Made by a program: the position numbers and the translations under genes. The notes under the pieces were generated by a model that had not been told where the DNA came from, searched no databases, and worked only from the letters and a program-made list of their open reading frames with translations. Positions 15,301-25,439 of a stretch of 64,000 nt of DNA are shown here, in pieces. Origin of the DNA: Saxidomus purpurata (Eukaryota; Mollusca; Bivalvia; Venerida; Veneridae); NCBI GenBank assembly GCA_022818135.1, contig JAFMSR010000007.1:10182409-10246408 (forward strand). The letters run 5' to 3'. Positions within the stretch are counted from its first letter, which is position 1, and the number at the start of each line of letters is the position of its first letter.

Positions 15301-18300
15301 GATATGAGTTTTTGCTTGGTTTTCTGTCTTTCTTTATGAAACAAATGCTTTGTAATATATCGCAATATAATTGTGATATCAAGTGATATATTGTAATATG
15401 ATTTTCAATGGCCATACCCAGTCTTAGTAACAACAGAAGTATCTAGATATCCACTGATCAAACTGTAAGTTTTACTGGAGCATTTTCAAAAGTCACTGTA
15501 TTAGTGGAACAAACTGCTTTTACCATGTGTGGCTTTTGTTGATGTGGTGGTGGAGGAAATGCTTACATTACAACCACCTGAAGTTATTGTTAGTTGAAAT
15601 TAAACGGTTTTTTTCTGTTACCATGACCTTGGCCTAACTGACCATAAATGCATACCCAGCATTACTCTCCATATGAGCTAAGTAAATACTGGAGTATAAT
15701 TACAATACCTAACCCTTACCTTACCTTATTAGAGTAAGACAATGCGGTATAAAATATGCTACGCAACACTAAATGCGTGGTGCCATGTCTTTTAATTAAA
15801 TACAACAAGGTAGCTACATTGTAATATTTTGTGGTCCTAAATGCCCTAACCAATGCTTGCCTTTTTTACCTAAAGTTACATGCACACTATGTAACTATTA
15901 GGTCTAATTTGAATCATGAGTTAAAACCTTCTGTAACATATGAATGTTTCAACCTGCAGATCCTTTCCCTAACTGAAGAGTATACTAACCATTGTAGCAT
16001 GAAGCCCCACAATAGAATAGAAAGGCAGTAAAACAAGGCCTTTTGCAGATAATAATTCAAATTGCAGGTAGAAGAACTAAAGGTTCTTTGCAGGCAGAAT
16101 TACAAAACAAGGCTCTATCTTCTATATAAAAAACTTGTATATACTATAATATTTACTATTGGTCAAGCAAGTGTAGCCATGACAACATACATGTATACTG
16201 TGACTGGTGTTGTAAAGGTCAAATAATAGTACAGCCATATCAACAGTATCAGCTGCTGGTATATCTACAACAATATCAGCTGCTGGTGTATCTACACCAG
16301 TATCGGCTGCTGGTATATCTACAACAGTATCAGCTGCTGCTGTATCTACAACATTATCAGCTGCTGGTATATCTACAACAGTATCAGCTGCTGGTATATC
16401 AACAACAGTAACAGCTGCTGGTATATCTACAACAGTATCAGCTGCTGGTATATCAACAACAGTATCAGCTGCTGGTATATCTATAACAGTATCAGCTGCT
16501 GGTATATCTACAACAGTATCAGCTGCTGGTATATCAACAACAGTAACAGCTGCTGGTATATCAACAACAGTATCAGCTGCTGGTATATCAACAACAGTAA
16601 CAGCTGCTGGTATATCAACAACAGTAACAGCTGCTGGTATATCAACAACAGTAACAGCTGCTGGTATATCTACAACAGTATCAACTGCTGTTACATATAC
16701 AACAGTATCAGCTGCTGGTATATCTACAACCACATCAGCTGCTGGCATATCAACAACAGTAACAGCTGCTGGTATATCTACAACAGTATCAACTGCTGTT
16801 ACATATACAACAGTATCAGCTGCTGGTATATCTACAACCACATCAGCTGCTGGCATATCAACAACAGTAACAGCTGCTGGTATATCTACAACAGTAACAG
16901 CTGCTAGTATATCTATGGCAGTATCAACTGCTGTTACATCTAAAACAGTATCAGCTGCTGGTATATCAACAACAGTATCAGCTGCTGGTATATCAACAAC
17001 AGTAACAGCTGCTGGTATATCAACAACAGTAACAGCTGCTGGTATATCTACAACAGTATCAACTGCTGTTACATATACAACAGTATCAGCTGCTGGTATA
17101 TCTACAACCACATCAGCTGCTGGCATATCAACAACAGTAACAGCTGCTGGTATATCTATGACAGTATCAACTGCTGGTATATCAACAACAGTAACAACTG
17201 CTGGTATATCAACAACAGTAACAGCTGCTGGTATATCTACAACAGTATCAACTGCTGTTACATATACAACAGTATCAGCTGCTGGTATATCTACAATCAC
17301 ATCAACTGCTGGCATATCAACAACAGTAACAGCTGCTGGTATATCTACAACAGTAACAGCTGCTGGTATATCTATGACAGTATCAACTGCTGTTACATCT
17401 ACAACAGTATCAGCTGCTGGTATATCAACAACAGTATCAACTGCTGTTACATATACAACAGTATCAGCTGCTGGTATATCTACAACCACATCAACTGCTG
17501 GCATATCAACAACAGTAACAGCTGCTGGTACATCTATGACAGTATCAACTGCTGTTACATCTACAACAGTATCAGCTGCTGGTATATCAACAACAGTATC
17601 AGCTGCTGGTATATCAACAACAGTAACAGCTGCTGGTATATCTACGACAGTATCAACTGCTGTTACATATACAACAGTATCAGCTGCTGGTATATCTACA
17701 ACCACATCAGCTGCTGGTATGTCTACAACCACGTCAGCTGCTGGTATATCTACAACAGTAACAGCTGCTGGCATATCAACAACAGTAACAGCTGCTGGTA
17801 TATCTACAACAGTAACAGCTGCTGGTATATCTACAACAGTAACAGCTGCTGGTATATCTACAACAGTAACAGCTGCTGGTATATCTACAACAGTAACAGC
17901 TGCTGGTATATCTACAACACATGGCCTCTACTGCCATTCACCAAATTGAATGTAATGAGTGGTAAAAGAAATCTAAAAATGGACACCAAAGAACTGAAGG
18001 AAAGAAGTAATGAGTCTTACTTAGATATTACTTACTGATGGACATTCCTGAGACCTTGCCATCCAATCAGAGTAGCACCCAGCACAGAATGAATGTAAAC
18101 AAGGCTGTAAACTGAAAAGGGAAAGATATTTTTACACTCCAAATGCTGATTTTTTTCCTTTTTTTGTTTAATGTAAAAATATAGGGGGTTATAAGGAATC
18201 TTTGGATAAAAAGAAACAATATCTGTAAACGGCCTCTGTTATAAAAGGGAAAATAAACCTGAAAATTGACTTTCACATCTTTCAAATTAGATAGTTACCA

Positions 18301-21300
18301 ATAAAGGTTGAAAGGAGTACTTAATGAAGATGTACAGGCTGAATAGAAAATAGTGCAGATTAGAATCAGACTGCACATTTTTTATCTACGCTTGTCCCAA
18401 GGTAGATCATTGAGTATTACTCCACTTGCCTATGATGGATAAGTAAACATGTATGGATTTAGATAAACAAGAAGGTCATGATGGCTCTATTTCCCTCACA
18501 TGAGAACCATTGCAGAGATCAAGTGTTTAAATTGTTATTGATGTTATGTTACCCGGTTCAAACAGAAGCTTTCAAGACAGGTTTAAAATGAGACTTCAGG
18601 ACATGTGCAGTGGAGTGGAATGGTATGAGTGATTTAAGATGAGGACCATCCAATAATTATTCCTATGAAGTTTGAAATTGGCCAACTGGACAATATAAGG
18701 TTCATTCCTTCGAAGTGTATTTCATATAAATTGGCCCTGCCCAGTGGTTTTGGAGATGTCATTTAAATATTTTTGATTCTCAACTCTAGCAACCATTACG
18801 TGCAGTGGAGCACAATGGTTGGAGCAATTTTACAAGAGAACAATCCATGCAAACATTTCTGTAAAGTTTGTTTAAAATTGACTCAGTGGTAACAGAGGAG
18901 ATGTAGTTTGAAGCAAATTGTTGACAATGCACGACAACGGACAACAAGCGATTTAAAAATACACAAAAGCCTCATGTTGATTGTCTAATAAAATGCCCAG
19001 CACAAATCTTCTACTTTACCTGATACAGTCATGCATTATCTCTTGACAAATCATACACTGTAGATTTTCTTCAATGTCATCTCTTTCTTCTACATTAGGC
19101 TTCGATACTGAAGATGCTCCTGTATCCTTTTTTGCTTCAGAAGATTTAGTTCCTTCTTTTGCACTCTCCTTTTCTTCCATTACAGAGTCTTTAGATTCAC
19201 TGGATTTGATTTCTTTAGTTTCACCTTTTTTGGACTCAGCGGACTCTTTCTTTTCAGAATCTTCCACCTTAACCTTTTTAGCAGCTGTATCATCAACGTC
19301 CTCATCGTCTGATTTCCGTTTTTTAGAGATTTGTTCAGGACTAATATAGTTGCAATCTGTATCTGAAAGTGACAAGAAATTGTACTGGTTACTTCCTGAC
19401 ATAGACAGTAAAGTTGATAACAGGGCCAATGATGATAACGTGGATAAAATCAGAGCTATGTTTTAACACTTTTTCATGTTATTAACATGGTATTTTCTCC
19501 ACTGTGCGAAAACCAACACTTATAGGTTTGTAGTCATTGTAAAGAAAAGAAAAGGCATTCCTAATATTGGGGAATACAGCTTCAGATACAACCGATATAT
19601 TATCATAAGTTTAATTTCAGTTCAAAACATAATCTGTGAGCTTGACATCTGCAAAAGGACATGTTCTGGCATCTTGTCATCGCGTATTTTGTATATAATC
19701 ATGTACATTCATAGAAAGTATGATCAAATCCATCCAACCTTTTATGAGATAATGTTCAGAAACCACAAATTTGCTGAAATTTGAGTCTAAAGGGGGACAT
19801 AACTCCTGTATTATATGTAGATTGTAACCAAAGCTTGACCTGTATTTTATAAACAAAAACCTAGTTGTAAAATCTCAGCTAAATTCATGCAATCTTTCTA
19901 TAAACTCTTAATTGCATAATAAGGCCACCAGCCATACAATAATTCAAATACAGTGTGAAGTAGCAAGTTCGAAAGTTATTGATCAAACAACACCATTTTC
20001 AAATTGTTGAAATCTAAGTGGAAAAGGGGCTATAACTCATGTAATGATTTGTGGATTGTGACCACACTGGAACTTGACCTACATTTTATAATCATAAACC
20101 TACATGTAAAATCTGAATAAAAGTCAGGCAGCCTTTTAAAAGTAATTGATCGGAAACCAGCATTTGCATGGACACAGGGGTAACACTTTGTGCCCTTCCA
20201 TCATTCTTCCAATGGTTGGGCATAAAAATAACATGTAGTTGAAAGAGAGTCAAAGCATTTTACAGTTCCTACCTTCAAAAGTAGCATCTAGGAAACCAGA
20301 CGGGGAGTATTCCTGTGTACCTTCCTCATTCTTCAACTCTCCCATGTCTTGGTATATAAAACCTACATCTGCAGATAGACATGTATGTGTACAGATTTCT
20401 TAACTTCATAAAGTGATAAATATATTCGCGATTAAATTCAACTCTTACCAGTCCTCTTTTCCAATGCAAAATTTCTTCTGATTATCTTAAAAAGTGACTG
20501 AGATATTAGCTGGTATAATTGCATGTTATGGTTTATTTTTGCAGTATTTGAATTCCTACAATTATAATATATGTAACTGAACTTATACTATGCTCATCAT
20601 TCTGTTTCTTATACACCAGGTAAAACTCATTACACCATGTTTTGCGTTCAGCCTTGTTTAGACTGTCAAACTAAAATTTAAGGACAGGTTGTATGGAAGT
20701 CAAATAATAACAGGCAAAAAGAAATAAGACATGGGAAAATGAATAATACGAATTTGAACCTCAAATTACAGCTATTAAGCTCCTTGAATCTTGTAACAGA
20801 CTTACATGAGCTGTTTAGAATTCAAAAAAAATTTAAAAACACTTTTAGGAATTATATTAATAAAATTGCAGAGGAATAGCACTGTCCTCATTCAAGTTTA
20901 ATAGCTGGATCCGAATGAAATGCAATTTTTATGCATATAGTCATATTATCTAACATACCTGTCCTATTAGTTTTTAAATTGTTAGCATGCCAGATACACC
21001 ATACTTGTTCACTACTGATTGTTTCTCTCACTGCCCCGCAACCAAAGTCACATGTATTGATCTCCAACTAGGTGCATAATATGCATAACTAAGATATGTC
21101 TAATTCTTCTATTACTGTATATAATGTTTCACAACATTCCCAAAACAGGTTATTGAGATGATTGCAATGACAAATGCCTGCATGCAAAACTTACATGAAT
21201 GGGTTTCATGTTGAAAAAAGGCCATAAAATTATTATGTACAAAAACCAATCAAGAGTGATATAACTTTGATTTTCTGATACCCTGAGGACTTTTAATCCC

Positions 21301-23654
21301 TTCAGTTGTTAATTAGATATGTGAAAAAAAAAAAAAAAAATAGTACAATGTAAGCTTGAAGAAACAACATCCTAGCGCTTTTCAAATAAGCTACCATTGC
21401 ACAAACAGGGCTTAACAGTTTCACACAGGTGGATCTACTGAATCTGTCTTATAAAAGTTGTCAATTTGGTATATTGTTTATAGTTCCATGGAAAAAATTT
21501 TCACAAATCCTAGGAAGTTTGTATAGTTATGAAGGTTAAATTACATAGATAAAAGTGCCAAGATTGTCAAAGAGGTGGTATTACAAGTATTATAAAAAAA
21601 ATGCCCCGGGGGGGGAAATTTTTGCCCCCGGGGCAAATCTGCCATGAAGTAGGAAAAATGCCATACATTTCCTTTAGTAATTCTGTAGTTGGGAAAAAAT
21701 AAGGTGCATTTTCAAATATCAGTAAGGTTCCATTTGTGCTGTAAAGAAAGGACAAGAAATTAACATATTTACATTTGTTCTATTTTTAGGTGGTATTTGA
21801 CAATTTGAAAATGTTGTTCATATACAAATATTGTAATGGTAATTTGAATTAGTGGAGTAACAGACCTATATATGCCTATGGGGGTTTGGCGGGGGGTAAT
21901 TTGAACTGATAGGTGCATAGAAAGTACAGCGCTCCAGGCGTGGTTTGAAGCTATTTTAATTCCTATTTGTTGCCAACAACTGGTTCTATTTTAGTTTTTG
22001 AAGTTTGTAGATATCAATACTTGGCCCAGTGTATGAGAGGAATTGTTTAAGAAAGTACGGATCACAAAGATACAAAAAAAACACAATCACAAAGATACAA
22101 AAATCAGTATGTGTAGAACTACTTGCATAAAAGTTCAAGCATTTAACATGCATGTGCATATAGATGATCAAAGCAAATACATAAAGTTACAATGTACATT
22201 TTGTATTGTGAAAATTAGTCGCCCATGTCCTCCATACATAGTAGTATTATGTATGTGTAGCACTAACTTTAAAGGGCAAACTCTCACAGTAAACATGTAT
22301 GTTTAGAGAAGGAGCAACATACCTGGTATCATTCAACATGACTCTGCCGTCCGTTTCTCGCTGTAGATGGCAATGATGACCTGACACAAGTTTGTTGTCA
22401 GACAAACAGAGATCATTATCTGTGAATAAAAATGTCAGCTGTAAAGACTTAACAACAATTTAGCTCATTTCATCTGATTGTGAACTTGAGAATACTAAAG
22501 TGTCATAAGGTTTGCCTAGATTGAGGAAGTGAAGAGCTAGCAAATTTATAGTTGCATTTCTAATTTAGTACTATTACATCTGCTTCTGTTCAATAAAATA
22601 TAATAAAAACCTTTATCTTCTTTAATTTTATAGATTTCCTCGAGATTTCAGTGCATAGTTTAATGTCACTGTGTCTGTTCATAAATCCTTTCATGCATCT
22701 TTTCAATCTGATAATCCTGTACACATTATATTCCCTTATCATATTGTACCCTTGTCCCCGCCCTGAATTGTACTTCTGTGTTCTGATAATCAAGATCGTG
22801 TGTGAATGCTGCAATTGCTTCATTGCACTTGTCTCAGTCACGGTCACAAGGAGTTTGGACCGCCACCCCCGACCCAATCTCCCCCTTCAAATCTACTTTC
22901 ACAATGTAAAATTATGTTCAGAATAACAATCAATAGAAATGATGACCAATCAAGGTCCTTTTTGAAAGCACCCTGGACCCACTATCGGAACTTGACTGGA
23001 CATCGTTCCTTGTTATTCTGAAGTTTGAAATTAGGTTTGAAGGGGCGGATCAGGCCGGGGTAGAGGTCCAAAACTCTTGTGACTGTGATCTCAGTATCAT
23101 ACTGCTTATATCTAATAAAATTAGAATCTTTGATAGTTCACTTTGTTAATTTTGTGTTGTCCACATCTACCGATATAAAAATAATCTGGATGAAGTCTAG
23201 TCTCAATAATTCGACTCCAAATGCAGACCCGTTTAACATACTGATATTTTATAGATATCTGCACTTTTAAAAGGAGGCTGGATAACGTCTCTCGATATTA
23301 ATCCATTGACTACAACATTATTAGGACAAGATGAAGTCAAGAGCTTTCGAGCACGTACAAGCGCCCTTCCTCATAACCGCCGCTTTGAAAACTGGGAAAA
23401 CAAAGCAATTGTGCTTATAACAAATATCATATTTATATGGACAGCATGATGATGTCCACCCTAACTACATGAACATCTGTGAACTATTAAACCACAGCTT
23501 GTCCGAATGCTGTATGTCCGACAACAGTATTATTTATATAAATTATCTTACCAAAAGCACGTCCAATAGAGAATTTGGCAGCAGAAATATCAACAGGATC
23601 TGATTCAATGTCTGTCAAACTGACTAACTGCCCCCATACCTCTTGTTCAGACAT
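297..23654 (-). CDS. CHFR: E3 ubiquitin-protein ligase CHFR (19-exon gene, complete)
   Basis: CHFR is a nuclear checkpoint ubiquitin ligase that delays entry into metaphase under mitotic stress and binds poly(ADP-ribose). Exons read on the minus strand: 23552-23654 (ATG at 23654), 22323-22419, 21720-21738 (provisional), 20959-21061 (start provisional), 20273-20368, 19020-19362, 18036-18111, 14470-14548, 14115-14179, 11801-11970, 10802-10884, 10072-10263, 7270-7428, 6559-6642, 4276-4346, 3673-3760, 2446-2562, 1396-1453, 297-336 (TAA 297-299). All junctions except the one after exon 3 are GT-AG and phases match; the sum is 2043 nt, 680 aa, against about 664 aa in human. Domain order FHA, acidic linker, RING, Cys-rich region, PBZ is that of CHFR. 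The identification is by recalled family similarity. A CTTTCAG acceptor at about 23760 suggests a 5'-UTR intron. No clear AATAAA was seen below 297. Confidence 0.93.
1646..2060. mobile_element. Foldback/MITE-like element in CHFR intron 17
   Basis: The segment 1646-1791 is a near-perfect inverted repeat: the left arm begins TTGTTGGTTTCGGTGTAATA, the right arm ends with the complement of that motif at 1791, and the arms meet at CGAGTGGCATAGCCACGAG. After it the sequence runs to a second matching pair, TTTATGTTT near 1802 and AAACATAAA near 2053. There is no coding capacity. It lies between CHFR exons 18 and 17 and would form a long hairpin in the pre-mRNA. The exact element ends and target duplication were not resolved. 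Confidence 0.6.
2838..2881. repeat. 21-bp unit repeated twice in tandem
   Basis: CTGGACAGTGTATACACAAT occurs twice back to back. On the minus strand the adjoining 2866-2957 is open and reads like decayed protein (contains DIVGHDQAAKMY), but I could not assign it to a family. Confidence 0.6.
4571..6190. repeat. Minisatellite with TCAAGGTCA motifs (CHFR intron 14)
   Basis: About 30 units of roughly 40-60 bp, each built from ATTCATTCCACTGGGTCCAA followed by AGGTCA or AAGGTCAAGGTCA, then CATATTAAGAGGGG(T/G)CATAAT. Units alternate between a long form, with the double AGGTCA, and a short form with a single copy, giving a higher-order pattern. Units diverge towards the right end, near 6000-6190. 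It is entirely intronic to CHFR. The TCAAGGTCA core is the known extended half-site for ERR/NR5A-type nuclear receptors; a role here is only an idea. Confidence 0.92.
6865..6985 (-). mobile_element. tRNA-derived SINE fragment
   Basis: On the minus strand the segment reads like a degraded tRNA head with a clear B-box-like motif, GTGGGTTTGAATCCCGG, at about 6930-6950, followed by a non-tRNA body. There is no complete cloverleaf, so it is a retroposon relic in a CHFR intron, not a tRNA gene. Confidence 0.5.
7497..7690 (+). mobile_element. tRNA-derived SINE
   Basis: Reads GCTAAGGTGCTCATTTGCAA then AGACCTAGGTTCAATCC, an A-box/B-box pair with normal tRNA spacing, followed by an unrelated body (TCAGTCGGCTTACCTG...). 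It sits between CHFR exons 13 and 12, antisense to the gene. Confidence 0.55.
8190..9840. repeat. Non-autonomous element with about ten ~145-bp tandem units
   Basis: Left end AACAAGAGGGCCATGATGG...TAGCTCACCCGAG; right end CTCAGGTGAGCTAAAA. The ends are short inverted repeats (TAGCTCACC/GGTGAGCTA). Between them are about ten units, each containing GAGCTAGAAATCAT, TTTCCAGGATATTTGGGCTG, TCTAGAGTGTTAACAAGG and TGACCTAGTTTTTGACCC. This layout is common in bivalve genomes and may be a non-autonomous DNA element of helitron/pearl type; that class assignment is tentative. Open frames on the minus strand here come only from the repeat. Confidence 0.85.
10976..11411. mobile_element. hAT-type MITE with perfect 8-bp target duplication
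   Basis: Ends TAGGGATGT...ACATCCCTA, inverted for about 40 bp including a TATCGATATATC stretch. It is flanked by CCAAATAC at 10968-10975 and again at 11412-11419. An 8-bp duplication is typical of hAT transposases. It has no transposase of its own and lies between CHFR exons 11 and 10. Confidence 0.85.
12278..12342. repeat. (AAT)n microsatellite, tail of the LINE
   Basis: About 21 AAT/TAA trinucleotides. It directly abuts the 3' end of the minus-strand LINE fragment, and short tandem tails are usual for CR1/jockey-like non-LTR elements. Confidence 0.9.
12343..13975 (-). pseudogene. Non-LTR retrotransposon (LINE) reverse-transcriptase relic
   Basis: Minus-strand RT blocks in order: AVFLDLRKAFDLVDHNILL (about 13830-13890), SGVPQGSILGP (about 13690-13720), LLFLLYIND, then YADDSTLHES (the YADD catalytic box, near 13600), followed by the GIYVDNTLSW and YCCTIWG segments and a C-terminal tail to about 12745. 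A frameshift at about 13640, just before the YADD block, breaks the frame, and the 5' part is missing. The order and tail fit the jockey/CR1 group. It is a dead copy inside a CHFR intron, same strand as the gene. Confidence 0.88.
12551..12718. mobile_element. Small MITE nested in the LINE 3' end
   Basis: Starts TACAGTCAAACCT and ends with GTTTGACTGTA, a terminal inverted repeat of about 11-13 bp, 168 bp in all, no coding. It interrupts the LINE sequence that continues on both sides, so it is younger than the LINE. TA at both outer edges would fit a Tc1/mariner-type target. Confidence 0.6.
14598..15426. mobile_element. Degraded hAT-like element, host of a nested insertion
   Basis: Left end TAGGGATGGGCAATATATTG; right end near 15412-15426, CCATACCCAGTCTTA, partly complementary. 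Flanks TTAACAAC and GTAACAAC match at 7 of 8 positions. Both halves are rich in ATTGCAATAT-like motifs. It is split by the element at 14646-15042. Confidence 0.5.
14646..15042. mobile_element. hAT-like MITE inserted in the element above
   Basis: Ends CAGGGTTCCCGC...GGAAACCCTG form a terminal inverted repeat; GGCAAT is found immediately outside both ends. Inside are duplicated, inverted phrases about GGCGCCAA/TTGGCG. It is about 397 bp with no transposase, in the CHFR intron between exons 9 and 8. Confidence 0.6.
16230..17935. repeat. 27-bp minisatellite, open on both strands (CHFR intron 7)
   Basis: About 63 units of ACAGCTGCTGGTATATCTAC + AACAGTA, in variants that change TCA/ACA, CTGGT/CTGTT and TCTACA/TCAACA. 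Because 27 is divisible by 3 and the unit has no stop, the minus strand stays open for 550 codons (VDIPAADTV-type nonamers) and the plus strand for 344 codons (TAAGISTTV-type nonamers). A variant block (ACTGCTGTTACATATACAAC with ACCACATCAGCTGCTGGCAT) recurs, giving a higher-order repeat. Most units contain CAGCTG. It lies between RING exons 7 and 8; no splice evidence ties it to CHFR, so I treat it as non-coding. Confidence 0.93.
18470..18965. repeat. Degraded copy of the 'aacaagagggccatgatgg' repeat family
   Basis: Begins AACAAGAAGGTCATGATGGC and ends near ACGACAACGGACAACAAGCG, diverged forms of the family end seen at 8190. A weak internal repeat (TTGAAATTGGCCAA, GTGCAGTGGAG) occurs. No coding. 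Confidence 0.5.
19785..20215. repeat. Two-unit diverged repeat (~200 bp) in CHFR intron 5
   Basis: Two related units each hold ATAACTC, a TGTAGATTGTAACCA-like phrase, CTTGACCT and ATTTTATAA.CA.AAACCTA. It resembles the bivalve repeats carrying 'gggccataactc'. No gene. Confidence 0.5.
21598..21636. repeat. GC-rich palindrome beside the CHFR FHA microexon
   Basis: TGCCCCGGGGG on one side and CCCCCGGGGCA on the other, separated by about ten A/T-rich bases, form a strong hairpin in otherwise AT-rich DNA. It lies about 85 bp downstream, on the minus strand, of the provisional exon 3. Confidence 0.75.
22833..23094. mobile_element. Foldback MITE in CHFR intron 1
   Basis: Arms of about 70 bp: left begins CTCAGTCACGGTCACAAGG, right ends CTTGTGACTGTGATCTCAG, complementary over most of their length, with a GTTTGGACC/GGTCCAAAAC block. 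About 260 bp in total, no coding. Confidence 0.65.
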
Positions 23655-25316
23655 TTTTTAATGTAAATTACAGCATAAGGGGGCCGTCAACAGTTTTCTG
23701 GGTTCTCGGCAACAAAGCTTCAACCAATCGCACAATCCTTCACACAACACCTGTACTGCTAACCTGAAAGAAACAAAATACAGCATCATGCACAGTCAAC
23801 AATCTCTTGAAAAATATCATAAAGTTTGCTGCCCAACTCATTGGCAACACATTTCATGGATTATGTTGAATTGAAAGATAGCGCCATTTTTTGGGACGGT
23901 CCAGGCCAAATTGCTAATTTTCAAAACATCACTGAAATTTCATTACCCAATTGTTAACCAGGAGCTCGTCAGTTTCAGACACCAGACTCCCTGTTAAATA
24001 AGAAAAAACACTTAAAAAGAGGAATTTACTGTACTGGGTCTTTGCTATTTACAGTTGTTTGTTTGTCACGCAAAAGCATTCTGCTCACCACAGACTAGTG
24101 AAAAATCACCTACTTCCATTCTCATGCACCGGTTTCACACAGAGCCACAAAAAGCCACATGTTTGTATTTCACATTATATTTCAACACTCATTTAAGACA
24201 GCCAAAAGAGAAATATAGCAGTATTAATCATTCTCTACACACACTGCACCCTTAACTCTCAACAGTACCCTTTATACAGAAATTTGACAGGGCCAATTCG
24301 AAACTAGGGCGCAAAACTGTTGAGTGCCTCCTAAGTAGGTGTTTGTTTACATGCTGTGATCAGCAAATTTCAATGAGCGGAAAGGAAATTGAAAACAAAA
24401 AAGCAACCATTTAATAACAAAATGGACGGCTTTCCCTTAATTAAATTTCAAAATCAGTAAAGACCTTTTAAAGTACAGTAGATCTAGATCTAATAAACAA
24501 ACATCAAACTATTTCATGTATCCATGTATCAACTGTTGTAAAAATAGATTTTCAGTGTGTAATGATTTGTAAAAACACACTTTAACAAACAACTCAGTTT
24601 CATTACAGTTGAACTTTTCTTCTCAAATAATGCAAGAAAAGGTAATCCGGGTAAGGACATGTTTAAATCAATGACTGCTGTGTATGCAGATGTTGAATTG
24701 ATCCCAGGAGGAATACAGTCAGATGACGGATGTACATGGTAGGAAATTCAAAGGTATTTCCCAGTGGAAATTGTGAAACACAGTTTGTCACCTGGAATTT
24801 TAAGGGTGTTCAGTGTGATACGTATGTGACATTGTTTCATGCAGATTGCCAGAATATCAATGATTCTTTTTTTGGAAAGGTTATGCGAATCTAAAGCAAC
24901 AGGCGTCTGAAAATGTACCCTTTGCGAAATTTTTAAAATCTATATTGTTCCATACCAACACGGCCTAACACATAAACGTGTATATAGGTCCGGATACCAA
25001 GCCTAGATTCCACTGAAAGTCAAAATCCATATTCAAATTTAGATATCCCAAACTCAAGAAACATATCCTTCACTACAGCCCAAACATCTACACGGAAACG
25101 TACTAATCCACACCAGAGGACAAAGCCCAAATTAGGTCCCAAAATGATATTAACGATCTATAAAAGTCCAAATTATAAACTACAGAGCCGTAGTTGACAA
25201 GAAATTGGAATTTAATGATCTGCATATTTAGCTCTACCAAGCCTGATGGCTACAAAATGAGTCTTTCCTATAATCATTGGCACTGAATCAGGGATTAAAA
25301 CCTTCAACTTGACTAC
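23655..25316. other. CHFR upstream region, no gene seen
   Basis: Holds the presumed CHFR promoter/5' UTR (GC content rises near 23660-23720) and plain AT-rich sequence. I see no convincing ORF, TATA box or repeat with defined ends. Confidence 0.5.
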
Positions 25317-25439
25317 TCAATATTCCACCGTAATTGCATCAATCAGACCGGTGGAGGGGTTTTCATTGCTGTTAGGAATTGTATCACTGTCCAAGAAATG
25401 CATGAATTCCAGTCTGACTGTGAAGACCTTTGGATCAAA

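Larger units (their letters stand above)
14115..19362 (-). other. CHFR: CHFR exons 6-9: basic/acidic linker and C3HC4 RING finger
   Basis: Exon 6 (19020-19362) encodes a charged linker with SKKRKS and AAKKVKV clusters, likely nuclear-localisation signals, then Lys/Glu/Ser-rich sequence, ending in NLQCMICQEIMHDCI. The RING runs across three exons: C242 and C245 (exon 6), C258, H260, C263, C266 and C277 (exon 7, 18036-18111), C280 (exon 8, 14470-14548). That is a complete C3HC4 set, so E2 binding should be intact. Exon 8 continues with ERINKNHIVNNLIEAYLKEHP, the conserved helix after the CHFR RING; exon 9 reads NKKNKITHDM. The intron between exons 7 and 8 is about 3.5 kb and holds the 27-bp minisatellite and the nested hAT-like elements. 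Confidence 0.93.
20273..23654 (-). other. CHFR: CHFR exons 1-5: FHA phosphopeptide-binding domain
   Basis: Exon 1 reads MSEQEVWGQLVSLTDIE and ends in FSIGRAFG, the first FHA strand with its GR motif. Exon 2 carries NKLVSGHHCHL (about residues 44-54), matching the SGDHC phosphothreonine-contact loop of CHFR, with H in place of D. Exon 3 starts STNGT, the conserved N-G-T turn. Exon 4 gives VRETISSEQVWCIWH and exon 5 starts DVGFIYQDM, equivalent to VAYLYESL in human CHFR. Exons 1, 2 and 5 are firm. The exon 3 to exon 4 join is not: after STNGTLL there is no in-frame GT that fits exon 4. The only join that keeps frame and FHA length is CTG to ATC, which needs an AT-type donor at 21719. A run-on reading of exon 3 heads into a GC palindrome at 21600-21640. 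Confidence 0.8.

Noticed and set aside
16122..17774. 550-codon minus-strand ORF of VDIPAADTV repeats as a real protein
   Set aside because: It is the by-product of a 27-bp minisatellite without stops; the opposite strand is open as well, there is no domain, and it sits in a CHFR intron with no splice support.
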